DNA from: JAGXSE01 sp040757295
GTDB taxonomy: Bacteria; Bacillota; PH28-bin88
Length of the DNA: 59,810 bases
NCBI GenBank assembly: GCA_040757295.1
Contig: JBFLXH010000013.1
Span: forward strand, 1-59,810
Direction: 5' to 3'
Shown here: piece after piece, positions 41,652-50,489 of the stretch
How the letters are laid out: every line of letters begins with the position of its first letter
Numbering within the stretch: position 1 is the stretch's first letter
The notes under the pieces: model-generated
Databases searched by the model: none
The model's input: the letters and a program-made list of their open reading frames with translations, nothing else
Told to the model about the DNA's origin: nothing
Made by a program: the position numbers and the translations under genes

Positions 41652-42545
41652 TTATTCGCCTAGCTTTTCTACTTCCTCCAACAATTTCTCCAGTTCGCTT
41701 TCCTTCATGCCATAGCAATGCTCCGGACCAGGGAAAACCCTTTGCTCTACTTCATTCTTGTAATTGTTCAAGGCTTCGGTTATTACCTGGTTCAGGTTGG
41801 CATACTGCTTGACAAACTTAGCCACTTGACCGCCAAAAAATCCCAAGACATCATGAACAACCAGCACCTGACCGTCGCAATACGGACCTGCGCCGATGCC
41901 GAGAATTGGAATATTGGCTCTTTGAGTTATGATTTTAGCCAGTTCGGGAGGAATTGCTTCAAGTAATATAGCAAATGCGCCTGCCTCCTCCAGGAGCTTG
42001 GCATCCTTAATCAGTTTTAAAGCGGCTTGCACACCCCGCCCTTGGGCCTTAAACCCGCCCAATTGAGAAATAGATTGGGGAGTGAGGCCAATGTGCCCCA
42101 TTACCGGAATCCCTGCCTCCGAAATGCCTTTAACACGGCTGCACATTTCAACGCCGCCTTCTAATTTTACCCCGTCTACTCCGGCATTTTGCATCAGCCG
42201 GCCAGCATTGGTAATAGCCTGTTCCACAGATACCTGGTAAGACATATAGGGCATATCACCGATAACAAAACAGGTCGGCGCACCTTTTTTTACCGCTCTG
42301 GAGTGGACTTCCATCATTTCCATGGTAACTGGAAGGGTGCTTTCAAATCCGTAAACGGTCATGCCTAGGGAATCGCCGCACAAGATAATATCAATGCCAA
42401 TGCTTTCTTCAATCACTGCAGTTGGATAATCATAAGCAGTTAAAAAAGTAATCGGTTCACCTTTTGCCTTTTTCTCATTTAAATAAGGAATAGTTACTTT
42501 GGGTCTTTTTGGCTTTGCACCGCCTGGGGTTGTCCACGTACTCAT
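41652..42545 (-). CDS. panB: 3-methyl-2-oxobutanoate hydroxymethyltransferase
   Basis: This 297-residue enzyme makes ketopantoate from 2-oxoisovalerate and methylene-tetrahydrofolate, the first step to pantothenate. Conserved blocks are TAYDYPTA, CGDSLGMTVYG, VKLEGG, ILLEAIPPELA (catalytic glutamate) and GAGPYCDGQVLV. The start is ATG 42545 behind AAAGGAGTG. panC and panD are not adjacent. It is at the end of an operon with a LarA homologue and an IclR regulator. Confidence 0.94.
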   Translation of the reverse strand: MSTWTTPGGAKPKRPKVTIPYLNEKKAKGEPITFLTAYDYPTAVIEESIGIDIILCGDSLGMTVYGFESTLPVTMEMMEVHSRAVKKGAPTCFVIGDMPYMSYQVSVEQAITNAGRLMQNAGVDGVKLEGGVEMCSRVKGISEAGIPVMGHIGLTPQSISQLGGFKAQGRGVQAALKLIKDAKLLEEAGAFAILLEAIPPELAKIITQRANIPILGIGAGPYCDGQVLVVHDVLGFFGGQVAKFVKQYANLNQVITEALNNYKNEVEQRVFPGPEHCYGMKESELEKLLEEVEKLGE

Positions 42546-42572
42546 TAATCTTTCCACTCCTTTATTTAATAG

Positions 42573-43349
42573 TTACAACGATAAAGCGTTTAGGCTGCAA
42601 TAACCCATCCGGTTGGATACTTTTTCGGCTGTAGTCTTAACCTGATGAACTAACTCAAAGAACCTGCCGCCGCTCAGGCGGGAAACCGGACCACAAATGC
42701 TAATTGCTGCTATAACATGGCCGCTTTCCCTCTTGACAGGCGCTCCAATACATTTGATACCCAATTCAACTTCCTCGTTATCGATGGCATAACCGTTGAT
42801 TTTAGCCATCTGCACTGCTTCCATCAGTTTACCAACGTCGATAATCGTATTTGGTGTATGGGGAATAATTTTGATAGAATTAAGGGCCCTTTGAAGATCC
42901 TCTTGGTGAAAGCCCGTCAACAACGCTTTTCCTACAGCGCTGCAATACAAAGGAATTCGTTTGCCAATTCTGGCATACTGGACCATTGACATCGGGTTCT
43001 CACACTTATCCAAATAAATTGCCTCGGTGCCATCCATTATTACCAGGTTTACTGTTTCTCCGGAAATTCTATGCAATTCCTCCAGGTAAGGCCTTGCTAC
43101 TTTTACCAACTCTCTTTGGGCAGCAGCAATACAGCCTAGTTCAAATACCTTTAAACCCAAAGCATATTTTCCATTTTCTAGCCGATCAATTATTTTTTCT
43201 TTTTCCATGGTCAGTAATAACCTGTGGATGGTGCTGGGATGGATTTTCAGCTTCCGGCTCAACTCGGAACAGCTTAGCTGGGGATTTTCCAGGCTAAACG
43301 CTTTAAGAATGGCTAATGCTCGCTGCACCGCTCGCACATGTCCGCTCAA
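42573..43349 (-). CDS. IclR-family transcriptional regulator
   Basis: The 258-residue protein has an N-terminal winged helix-turn-helix (SCSELSRKLKIHPSTIHRLLLTMEKE, about 23-49) and a C-terminal IclR effector domain (AYIDLK-type strand EAIYLDKCE and KRESGHVIAAISICGP). These regulators usually control small-acid catabolism. It starts with TTG 43349 just after the larA stop, so it likely controls its own operon with larA and panB. Confidence 0.88.
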   Translation of the reverse strand: MSGHVRAVQRALAILKAFSLENPQLSCSELSRKLKIHPSTIHRLLLTMEKEKIIDRLENGKYALGLKVFELGCIAAAQRELVKVARPYLEELHRISGETVNLVIMDGTEAIYLDKCENPMSMVQYARIGKRIPLYCSAVGKALLTGFHQEDLQRALNSIKIIPHTPNTIIDVGKLMEAVQMAKINGYAIDNEEVELGIKCIGAPVKRESGHVIAAISICGPVSRLSGGRFFELVHQVKTTAEKVSNRMGYCSLNALSL

Positions 43350-43361
43350 ACCTTCACCGCC

Positions 43362-44657
43362 TTAGCTTTTTAGGATTGGCAAGGTGTTTGCTCCGTGGGG
43401 CATGACAGTAATTTTAGGCTGGGCTGTTCCGCACTTCTGATACGCAATTTCTAGGGCATCTCCAATAGTCGCAATTGGAATCAACTTTGCCTTCCTAACC
43501 AGATCAAAGTTTTCAGGTTTTGTTACCAAAATGTAAGTGCCATTGACAGCACATTCCACTTCTTTAAAGGCAACCCAGCCAGGGATGGTAAAATTCTTTC
43601 GGAGAGCCAGCTCCATATCCAAAATGGTGTCGTGATTAAACCACTGGGTAAACTCCAGAGGTTCCATGATGTCCTGGCATTCACTCAAAATAATTACAAC
43701 CCCGCCTTCCTTGACAGCGTAGAAGGCATTGTCCATAGTTTTACCAGTCTGATATAGGTTAATATCTTTGGGATAACCACCACAGGTAGAAATAACGATA
43801 TCGGCTTTCGCTTCAATTTCAACCCCGTAAATTTTGTCAACCAATTGGGTTCCTTTTTGCCATGCCGAAACCCAGTTCCCAGCAAATACTCCGGCTATCT
43901 CTCCTGCGGGATTGGGGACAACATTGACGATAAAGTCTGGATTAACAAAAGCCGCTATTTCCATCATATCGTGATGGGTGTTATTTCCTTCCAACACCCG
44001 GGAAACGGATTTGCGGTTGGAGCCTCCTCCCACCTCGTAACTCATAGCATGGAGGTGGTTCTGCTGGATTGTTTTTAAGGACGCTACTCCCGGGAGAACA
44101 CTCTTTCGACCTCCGCCATAACCGACCATATAATGGTAAATAATGCCTCCAGTGAGAATCACTTTGTCAGCCTCAGCTACTATCCTGTTAACCGATACCT
44201 CCGTGCCAAAACTTGTCTTTCCTAGGTAGACCATGTTGTCATAATCGGTGGCATCGTGATTAACAACCTTTACCCGGCGGCATACATCCTGGCCACAGAT
44301 CTCAGCAAACTCCTCTTGGGTATTACCCCGGTGCCCGCCCACTGCTATTAAAATGGTAATGTTTTGGTCCGGAACGCCAGCCGCGTTCAAAGTATCGAGG
44401 ATTACCGGCAGGGTTAGGGACATTTTCTGCCATACGCGGGTAATATCGCTGACAGCGATAGCCACCTTATCATTAGGTTTAACGATTTCTCTCAGCGGTG
44501 GCGCATCAATAGGATGTTCCAGGGCATGTTTTACCGCTGAAGGAACATCAGGCAAGCCTGGATAGTCTTTTCCCTCGATCACGCACAATAACTGTTCCTC
44601 GGGAATACTGAAGGCTACAGAGCCTTTTCCGTATCGCAAGGAAAAATCAACTTTACC
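43362..44657 (-). CDS. LarA-family (nickel-pincer) 2-hydroxyacid racemase/epimerase
   Basis: This protein of about 431 residues matches LarA/DUF2088, which racemises lactate or related 2-hydroxyacids using a nickel pincer cofactor. The conserved DITRVWQK, GGHRGNTQEE, VVNHDATD and GGGRKSVLPG (with the cofactor-binding lysine) are present. The pincer-cofactor genes larB, larC and larE are not in this window. Relatives act on malate, gluconate or other acids, so lactate is not assured. The start is ATG 44657 behind AAGGAGT. Confidence 0.85.
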   Translation of the reverse strand, partial: GKVDFSLRYGKGSVAFSIPEEQLLCVIEGKDYPGLPDVPSAVKHALEHPIDAPPLREIVKPNDKVAIAVSDITRVWQKMSLTLPVILDTLNAAGVPDQNITILIAVGGHRGNTQEEFAEICGQDVCRRVKVVNHDATDYDNMVYLGKTSFGTEVSVNRIVAEADKVILTGGIIYHYMVGYGGGRKSVLPGVASLKTIQQNHLHAMSYEVGGGSNRKSVSRVLEGNNTHHDMMEIAAFVNPDFIVNVVPNPAGEIAGVFAGNWVSAWQKGTQLVDKIYGVEIEAKADIVISTCGGYPKDINLYQTGKTMDNAFYAVKEGGVVIILSECQDIMEPLEFTQWFNHDTILDMELALRKNFTIPGWVAFKEVECAVNGTYILVTKPENFDLVRKAKLIPIATIGDALEIAYQKCGTAQPKITVMPHGANTLPILKS

Positions 44658-44934
44658 CATAATAGACTCCTTCCTTAATTTAGGTTTTAACAACCGCAAC
44701 ATCTCGTACAATGAGCGGTTATTTCACAGAGCGAAATAATAATATTCTCTCGCTTGCCTAGCGGGAATTCTATATCCCCCTCCCCAATTCCTGCATAATT
44801 TAAACGATAATAAACTTTGTTTTTCCAGTTAAGGACCAGGGGTGCTCTAGAAATCCTTTTTTGGAGATTTTTTAGGGTTGTGTTTGTGTGCAGTGGTATT
44901 GTATCATGGCAACATTCCAGAAAGGGGGATAAGC
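44658..44934. other. Region between larA and the small plus-strand ORF
   Basis: About 275 bases upstream of larA. A cysteine-ended open frame (44687-44839, minus) lacks a start codon with a ribosome site. I see no riboswitch or terminator that I can support. Confidence 0.4.
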
Positions 44935-45015
44935 ATGGATACCAAGAAACTGACTGCTTTGATGTTAGCAGTAGTAGATGTTTACACAATTATTCATCGG
45001 ACGGTAATACAATGA
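44935..45015 (+). CDS. Possible 26-residue peptide gene
   Basis: ATG 44935 follows AAAGGGGGAT at ideal spacing, and the frame runs 26 codons (MDTKKLTALMLAVVDVYTII...) to TGA 45013. A hairpin begins at the stop codon, like a terminator stem but without a T-run. The peptide is hydrophobic in the middle. It could be a real small membrane peptide or the remnant of a longer gene; I do not recognise it. Confidence 0.35.
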   Translation: MDTKKLTALMLAVVDVYTIIHRTVIQ

Positions 45016-45039
45016 CGCCTCCGATCAAAAGGGAGGCGT
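45015..45039. terminator. Hairpin after the small ORF
   Basis: ACGCCTCC (45015-45022) pairs with GGAGGCGT (45032-45039). No T-run follows on either strand, so terminator function is tentative. Confidence 0.4.
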
Positions 45040-45075
45040 TGACATATCAAAACCTAAATCAATTTATTAATGAGC

Positions 45076-45170
45076 GAGGCCACTAATTATTCATTGATTT
45101 ACCGTGGCCTCAAAGCGAATTTCATACTCGGCTTCATTATGATAATGCAATTTTATCCCTTGCCGAGTAT
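45076..45170. repeat. R1 repeat, copy 2 (two-hairpin element)
   Basis: Stems GAGGCCAC/GTGGCCTC (45076-45083, 45104-45111) and ATACTCGGC/GCCGAGTAT (45124-45132, 45162-45170). Relative to copy 1 each stem has one compensatory pair change (C-G to G-C, G-C to A-T). On the minus strand it directly follows the stop codon of the M24 peptidase gene, where it may act as a 3' end element. Confidence 0.8.
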
Positions 45171-45171
45171 A

Positions 45172-46416
45172 TTATTGGGCTTTAATAAGTACATCTTCCA
45201 ATGCACGGGGGAAATTGGAAAGAAACCTCGGCCTGTCGTCAATAAGCACCATATCTTCGATCCTGATCCCAATATCCTGCAGGTAGACACCAGGCTCTAA
45301 GGCAAACACCTGGCCTTTTTGAAAAACAGGTCCCGCATCCTTTTTGGACATTTTTACCAGAGTTTCGTAGGTCCTGGCTCCTTGGTGCCAATTCGGAAAA
45401 TTGGGTCCATCTTCTGCGGCTTTTTCCGGATAGAGACTGAGCACCGGATTTTCGTGGATTTCCAGCCCTACCCCGTGGCCTGCAGTAAAAATCATGTTCT
45501 GGTCCAACCCTTCGACAGACAAAACCTGACGTATAGCAGCCTCAACCTGGTAGATGCTCCCTCCAGGGACCATTTTCTCAAAACCCTTCTTTAAACTTTC
45601 GTGCAGCAAGTTGTAAGCATCCCTGAACCGGGGGTCAGGATGCCTGCCAACATAAAAAGTCCGAGTAATATCAGACCAATATCCCTTCACCCTTGCTCCA
45701 TAATCAATGAGCAGCGGCCCTTCAACAACGCATCCCCCCATCCATTTGGTAAAGGCGAAAGCAGAATTCTTTCCCGCACGTACCCTGGCCTTACTTTCAT
45801 CCGCGCCTTTGGCCTTCACAAATCTATCGAATAACCCCGAAACCTCTCTTTCGGTCATCCCCGGTTTGATCAGCGGCAAGGCTTCCATCATTGCCTCATC
45901 AGCAATTCGACACGCCTCAGCGATATACTCAATTTCTGCCTTATCTTTTATCATTCTCATTTCCTGAATTGCAGCACAGATATCCGCAATTTTTTCAACC
46001 TTGAGGTTAACTTTAAGCTGGGGATTAAAAAAGTCGTACTCTACACCTAAAGGCTTTGCTCGCAGCGAAGACCAGACTTTTTTCAAGGGAGTATCGCCCT
46101 CTTTTAAAAGACAGCCTTTTAAATACAGGCGCTGTTTTACAGTTTGGCAAATGTCTAGATCCCCGGCAATAACGGGAATTAAGGATTCCCTTAAGGCCTC
46201 ATGGTAGCTGGCCCTGGCTACCACAAGCTCCGGTTCGCCTTTACATGGGATTATGACAAAGGAGGGTTCATTAGGGAAAACACCAGAATAATAGTAAATG
46301 TTTTCGGGCCTATGGATGATCCCCCCACTTAAATCTAAAGAAACTAAAGCTTTTTGCAGTTCCAGAATCCGTCTCCACCCGCTGGCTAACACCTTATTAC
46401 CCTGGCTTTTTTCCAT
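45172..46416 (-). CDS. M24-family metallopeptidase (Xaa-Pro aminopeptidase-like)
   Basis: At 414 residues it has an N-terminal creatinase-like domain (about 1-160) and a pita-bread M24 domain. The metal ligands appear in order: D in LLIDYGARVKG, D in YWSDITRTF, H in TAGHGVGLEIHE, E in VFALEPGVYL and E in GIRIEDMVL. The enzyme likely cuts dipeptides or N-terminal residues before proline. It starts directly at the stop of the upstream acyltransferase-like gene, so both are one operon. Exact specificity is not certain. Confidence 0.87.
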   Translation of the reverse strand: MEKSQGNKVLASGWRRILELQKALVSLDLSGGIIHRPENIYYYSGVFPNEPSFVIIPCKGEPELVVARASYHEALRESLIPVIAGDLDICQTVKQRLYLKGCLLKEGDTPLKKVWSSLRAKPLGVEYDFFNPQLKVNLKVEKIADICAAIQEMRMIKDKAEIEYIAEACRIADEAMMEALPLIKPGMTEREVSGLFDRFVKAKGADESKARVRAGKNSAFAFTKWMGGCVVEGPLLIDYGARVKGYWSDITRTFYVGRHPDPRFRDAYNLLHESLKKGFEKMVPGGSIYQVEAAIRQVLSVEGLDQNMIFTAGHGVGLEIHENPVLSLYPEKAAEDGPNFPNWHQGARTYETLVKMSKKDAGPVFQKGQVFALEPGVYLQDIGIRIEDMVLIDDRPRFLSNFPRALEDVLIKAQ

Positions 46417-47274
46417 TTAACTTTCACCTCTTGCCAGTTTTTTCAGATTCCTCCCAAAACTGTTCCAGGGCATTTTGGGCTGGGCGGAAATAAATCTGTA
46501 AGGGAGGAAGACTTCAGCCCCCCATTTAGCCTTGAATCTTTCTATGCCTCCATTAATTGCCAATCCTGTGTTGAGATATTTTTTTCCCCTGCTTTTTGCC
46601 AAGGTAATCATTTGTTCCATTAAGAGGTCAGAAGCTCCGGGCCAGGGCTGATTACTCCTAATATTGAACAAAAAAAAGCAATAGTCTCCGGAACTGAATT
46701 CCATCACATTATAAGCCGCTAGACTGCCGGTTTTTTTACATCGGGCTTCCAGAAGGGTTGCCGTTGAGGAATAGGACAGGAAATCGGGCAATCTATGAAA
46801 AAAATCAACAGCTTCTTCTTTTAGGGTCTTACTCCTTAGGAACTGAAGCAAAACCTGCAGGTGTTCCATAGTAAACTCCTGCCCAATAAATACCTCTAGT
46901 TCTTGCCCACCCCTGCGAATCATGTTTCTGGTTTTTGAAGAAATTGAGACACTGTCTAAATTAATTTTTGAGTATTCATCCTGTTCCTCCCCGATTATTT
47001 TATAATCTGCCACCTGGACAACCCGAGGAAGGATAGCTTTAAATACCGCTGGATTATAATCCTTGACTACCTGCCTAAGCGTGCTAAGGGTCTCTGCTTC
47101 AGTCTCCTCCAAAAGAGGGTAGCCAATAAAACTGACGGTATCATCTTTGATGTATAATAAGCAGTTATTAATTAGATATGGTTCCATGCCGGAAAAAGGA
47201 ATAAAATATTGGGGCAAGTGTTCAGGTAGATAGGCCTTTTGAAAAATTAAAGCTGATTGACTTTCACTAAGCAT
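46417..47274 (-). CDS. GNAT-like acyltransferase (DUF2156/FemAB-like)
   Basis: The roughly 285-residue protein resembles the DUF2156/phosphatidylglycerol-lysyltransferase-like or FemAB branch of the GNAT fold. The C-terminal half contains DLLMEQMITLAKSRGKKYLNTG followed by GGIERFKAKWGAE, the usual end of this fold. The substrate is unknown. The start is ATG 47274 (MLSESQS) behind AAGGAGG; a longer frame beginning at 47427 runs through repeat R2 copy 3 and should not be annotated. Confidence 0.7.
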   Translation of the reverse strand: MLSESQSALIFQKAYLPEHLPQYFIPFSGMEPYLINNCLLYIKDDTVSFIGYPLLEETEAETLSTLRQVVKDYNPAVFKAILPRVVQVADYKIIGEEQDEYSKINLDSVSISSKTRNMIRRGGQELEVFIGQEFTMEHLQVLLQFLRSKTLKEEAVDFFHRLPDFLSYSSTATLLEARCKKTGSLAAYNVMEFSSGDYCFFLFNIRSNQPWPGASDLLMEQMITLAKSRGKKYLNTGLAINGGIERFKAKWGAEVFLPYRFISAQPKMPWNSFGRNLKKLARGES

Positions 47275-47375
47275 GGCCAGCCTCCTTCCAGGGATCTTCA
47301 AGCAGGGAGAAAAAGAACTGCTGATTATTTCTGCTAATTCAGCCATTATCCTTCCAACTACTATGGGCCTTAATA

Positions 47376-47473
47376 AAAGAACAAAACCCTCCTTCGGAAG
47401 ATTCAAGGCTAATTTTATGAAACCCATTAGGGAGATTATTCACATTTTTTTCGCGCATAATTTCCTATGTTAT
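47376..47473 (-). repeat. R2 repeat, copy 3 (inverted)
   Basis: Read on the minus strand it begins ATAACATAGGAAATTATG directly after a terminator and continues AAAAAAATGTGAATAA, then GGGTTTCATAAAA, TCTTCCGAAGGAGG and GTTTTGTTCTTTTA, aligning with copies 1 and 2 throughout. The inner stem is kept by G-U pairs (ATAAAAT with GTTTTGT). Confidence 0.7.
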
Positions 47474-47475
47474 GG

Positions 47476-47514
47476 AAAAGCCCCTATACCTTTCAAACTG
47501 GTAAAGGGGCTTTA
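47476..47514. terminator. Terminator preceding R2 copy 3
   Basis: AAAGCCCCT (47477-47485) pairs with AGGGGCTTT (47505-47513). It overlaps the stop codon of the small gene at 47493. Confidence 0.8.
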
Positions 47515-47699
47515 TTCCTGCTATTCCCATGGAGAAATATGCTGGGTTGAGCCAGTTCCTTGATCGGAACCAAGATTACTAGCTCGGGGTTACTGGCTCC
47601 CTGCAGAAGAACAACCCGGTTTTTCCCTAAGGTGAAAAAGGCCAGCACACGAAATTTCCTGCGCAGGGGGCCATACAACACTTCGTCCCCCGCATTCAT
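47493..47699 (-). CDS. Small protein of unknown function
   Basis: ATG 47699 follows GGAGTGGGG. The 68-residue product begins MNAGDEVLYGPLRRKFRVLA, followed by a beta-strand-rich stretch (VVLLQGASNPELVILVPIKEL), suggesting a small SH3-like or beta-barrel domain. I do not recognise the family. The coding end runs into a terminator. It follows typA on the same strand after a 76-base gap. Confidence 0.6.
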   Translation of the reverse strand: MNAGDEVLYGPLRRKFRVLAFFTLGKNRVVLLQGASNPELVILVPIKELAQPSIFLHGNSRNKAPLPV

Positions 47700-47784
47700 T
47701 ATCCCCACTCCATTCCTCAGCCTAATACCATTATATGCTATTGTTAGCTGCCGGTTCCATTGGGTAGTCCCTCCAGATGAACCC

Positions 47785-49572
47785 TCAAAGTTGCAATGTC
47801 TTTTTTCTTATCCGCAAAGATTTAGGGGTAACCTCCAGCAACTCATCGTCCGCTAAGAACTCCAAACACTTTTCCAGGCTCATTTGCCGCGGCGGAATTA
47901 ACTTGATCGATGTTTCTGCCGTGGAGCTGCGGAAATTAGTAAGCTGTTTCTTCTTACATACATTGATTGGCAAGTCCCCGGAACGGGAGTTTTCCCCTAC
48001 AACCATTCCCCGGTAAACAGGAACCCCAACCCCTACGAACAATTCACCCCGCTCTTGGGCATTCTCCAAACCGTAGGCCGTGGTTTCACCCGTTTCAAAG
48101 GCTACCAGGGAGCCGCTTGCTCTGGTAGAGATTTCACCTTTAAATGGAGCATAGTGATGAAAAGAATGGTTCATTATTCCCATCCCCTTGGTACCTGAGA
48201 GGAATTCGCTGCGAAAGCCAAACAAACCCCTTGTCGGCACCATGAACTTCATCCAAACACGGCCATCGCTTAGGTGTTCCATGCTTAACATTTCGCCTTT
48301 GCGCACCCCTAAACGCTCAATGACAAAACCCAAAAACTCCTCCGGTACATCTACCACAAGTTCTTCAATGGGTTCACAATTGTCTCCATCGATTTCCTGC
48401 AGGATGACCTCGGGACGAGAGACCTCAAACTCGTACCCTTCGCGGCGCATTGTTTCAATAAGAATGGAAAGATGCAGCTCACCTCTGCCCGCTACACGAA
48501 AAATATCTGGGGATTCAGTATCTTCGACCTTTAAGCTTACATCAGATTCCCTTTCCCGGTACAACCTCTCAGCGAGCTTGCGAGAAGTAACATGCTCGCC
48601 CTCCCGGCCGGCAAAAGGGCTTTTATTCACTTGAAGGTTGACTAGCACCGTTGGAGCATCAATTTTAACAAATTCCAAGGGCTCAGGTTGCTCCGGGTCA
48701 GATACTGTTTCCCCCACATTAATATCCGGCAGGCCCGACAAAACAATGATTTCCCCTGCCTGGGCCTGGTCCACGGCCACTTTCCTTAGTCCTTCAAAAA
48801 CATAAACACCAGACAACCGATGCTTTTTTACCGAACCATCCCCTCTTATTACAGCTACTTCCTGTTTAGCTGATACAGTCCCATTATGCACCCTGCCAAT
48901 AGCCTGCCGGCCGATATATGGGTCAAAATCAATCATGGTCACTCCGACCTGGAGGATACCCACAGGATCACCCATTGGGGAAGGAATGTGCTCTACTATT
49001 TTTTCAAACAAAGGGGTCAAATCCAAAAAGCCCCTGTCCGGAGATAAAGAAGCTTCCCCTCGCCGGGCAATAGTGTAAACAACCGGAAAATCCAACTGCT
49101 GCTCGTCAGCTCCTAGTTCGATAAATAAATCCAGGACCTGGTCCACCACCTGGGCCGGGCGCGCATTGGGTCTATCCATTTTGTTAATCACAACAATCGG
49201 TACTAGGCCTGCCGCCAAGGCCTTTTTCAACACAAATCTTGTTTGGGGCATGGGGCCTTCAAAGGCATCAACCAGCAGCAAGACCCCATCCACCATCTGG
49301 ACGATGCGCTCTACCTCGCCCCCAAAATCGGCGTGACCCGGAGTATCTACAATGTTAAATTTATAATCTCTAAAGAAAACTGCAGTATTTTTAGCCATGA
49401 TGGTAATACCGCGCTCCCGCTCCAGATCATTGCGGTCAAGAACCCTTTCTTCCACCATCTGTTTTTCGTGAAATATACCGCCTTGTTTCAGCATTCCATC
49501 GACTAAAGTGGTCTTCCCGTGATCAACGTGGGCTATAATGGCCAGGTTGCGGACTTTGTTTTGCTTCTTCAA
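47785..49572 (-). CDS. typA: Ribosome-associated translational GTPase TypA/BipA
   Basis: The 595-residue protein has the translational GTPase motifs HVDHGKTT (G1), the RGITI switch, DTPGHADFGGE (G3) and NKMDRPNA (G4), then EF-G-like domains II, III and V and the TypA-specific C-terminal domain (GTKGMGIMNHSFHHY). TypA associates with the 70S ribosome and matters in stress and low temperature. Length is as usual. It is monocistronic or leads into the small gene at 47493. Confidence 0.95.
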   Translation of the reverse strand: MKKQNKVRNLAIIAHVDHGKTTLVDGMLKQGGIFHEKQMVEERVLDRNDLERERGITIMAKNTAVFFRDYKFNIVDTPGHADFGGEVERIVQMVDGVLLLVDAFEGPMPQTRFVLKKALAAGLVPIVVINKMDRPNARPAQVVDQVLDLFIELGADEQQLDFPVVYTIARRGEASLSPDRGFLDLTPLFEKIVEHIPSPMGDPVGILQVGVTMIDFDPYIGRQAIGRVHNGTVSAKQEVAVIRGDGSVKKHRLSGVYVFEGLRKVAVDQAQAGEIIVLSGLPDINVGETVSDPEQPEPLEFVKIDAPTVLVNLQVNKSPFAGREGEHVTSRKLAERLYRERESDVSLKVEDTESPDIFRVAGRGELHLSILIETMRREGYEFEVSRPEVILQEIDGDNCEPIEELVVDVPEEFLGFVIERLGVRKGEMLSMEHLSDGRVWMKFMVPTRGLFGFRSEFLSGTKGMGIMNHSFHHYAPFKGEISTRASGSLVAFETGETTAYGLENAQERGELFVGVGVPVYRGMVVGENSRSGDLPINVCKKKQLTNFRSSTAETSIKLIPPRQMSLEKCLEFLADDELLEVTPKSLRIRKKTLQL

Positions 49573-49609
49573 TAACCCTCGACAACCTTTCTAACCTAGT
49601 AGGCAAAAC

Positions 49610-50038
49610 TTAATCTTCATCTACTATCGTAACCTTTTGCATTTTTTCACCCTGTTGAATTTTATCCACAACTTCCATTCCATCAATCACTTGACCAAAA
49701 ACCGTGTGTTTGCCATCCAGGTGGGGGAAAGCATCATGACAAATAAAAAACTGGCTGCCCCCTGTATTAGGCCCGCGGTGAGCCATGGATAAGGCGCCGC
49801 GCACGTGTTTGTTAGGATTTATTTCGCATTTAATGGTGTAACCCGGACCACCGGTACCGGTTCCCATAGGGCAGCCCCCTTGAATAACAAAACCAGGAAC
49901 TACCCGGTGGAAGGTCAGCCCGTCATAAAAGCCTTTCTTTGCTAAAGACTCAAAATTCTTAACCGTGTTGGGAGCGTCATTTTCATGCAGTTGAAGCACG
50001 ATGTCCCCTTTTTCAGTTTGAATTACCGCTTTTTTCAT
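49610..50038 (-). CDS. Cyclophilin-type peptidyl-prolyl cis-trans isomerase
   Basis: The 142-residue protein is a minimal cyclophilin without signal peptide, so cytoplasmic. FHRVVPGFVIQGG contains the active-site arginine; MAHRGPNTGGSQFFICH and LDGKHTVFGQV are the other conserved blocks. It catalyses proline isomerisation in protein folding. The start ATG has AGGAGG upstream. Confidence 0.94.
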   Translation of the reverse strand: MKKAVIQTEKGDIVLQLHENDAPNTVKNFESLAKKGFYDGLTFHRVVPGFVIQGGCPMGTGTGGPGYTIKCEINPNKHVRGALSMAHRGPNTGGSQFFICHDAFPHLDGKHTVFGQVIDGMEVVDKIQQGEKMQKVTIVDED

Positions 50039-50060
50039 TTTGCGTTACCTCCTTAAAAAA

Positions 50061-50270
50061 TTACCTTCTCCATTGTAATATATAAACTTGCTTAAAGAAA
50101 CGAAGTTTTGCCTTTTTTATCTTAATGCTGGCAGCCAGATATTTGGCAAAATCTTCTGGGGACCCATTTATTCTCTTGGAGCGCTCTACCTCTACCCTTT
50201 CAATTATTTTACTGGCAGTATATTTATTTAAATAGTCGCAATAAATTTCCATCTCCGGAATTTCTGGCAT
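50061..50270 (-). pseudogene. N-terminal remnant of a formamidopyrimidine-DNA glycosylase-like gene
   Basis: The frame starts MPEIPEMEIYCDYLNKY, the catalytic N-terminus of Fpg/Nei DNA glycosylases (Pro2, Glu3 and Glu6 positions), and keeps a GAGGAGAGG ribosome site. It ends after only 69 codons, where the family continues for about 200 more including a helix-two-turn-helix and zinc finger. No remainder is found before the cyclophilin gene. It is most likely a decayed gene. Confidence 0.7.
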
Positions 50271-50489
50271 TGCTTTCCTCCTCTCCAAAACATTAAGGGA
50301 TTCTATCCTGATATATTTAAGATGCCCAGGGCTTAAAAAAAACAAACGCCTGCAAGGCTGGATTTCCTTGATATTAAGGCTGTCCTGTGGGATAATATTT
50401 GTTGCGCCTGTAAAAAGGATATTTAGACGGGTGTACAATGGAAATGATAAAGCAATAGAATAATACTCTGATTTTTGGGAGGTACCTTT

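Noticed and set aside
44687..44839. Minus-strand open frame ending in CEITAHCTRCCGC upstream of larA
   Set aside because: The cysteine-rich end looks interesting, but there is no start codon with a ribosome site near it and the upstream part of the frame looks random.
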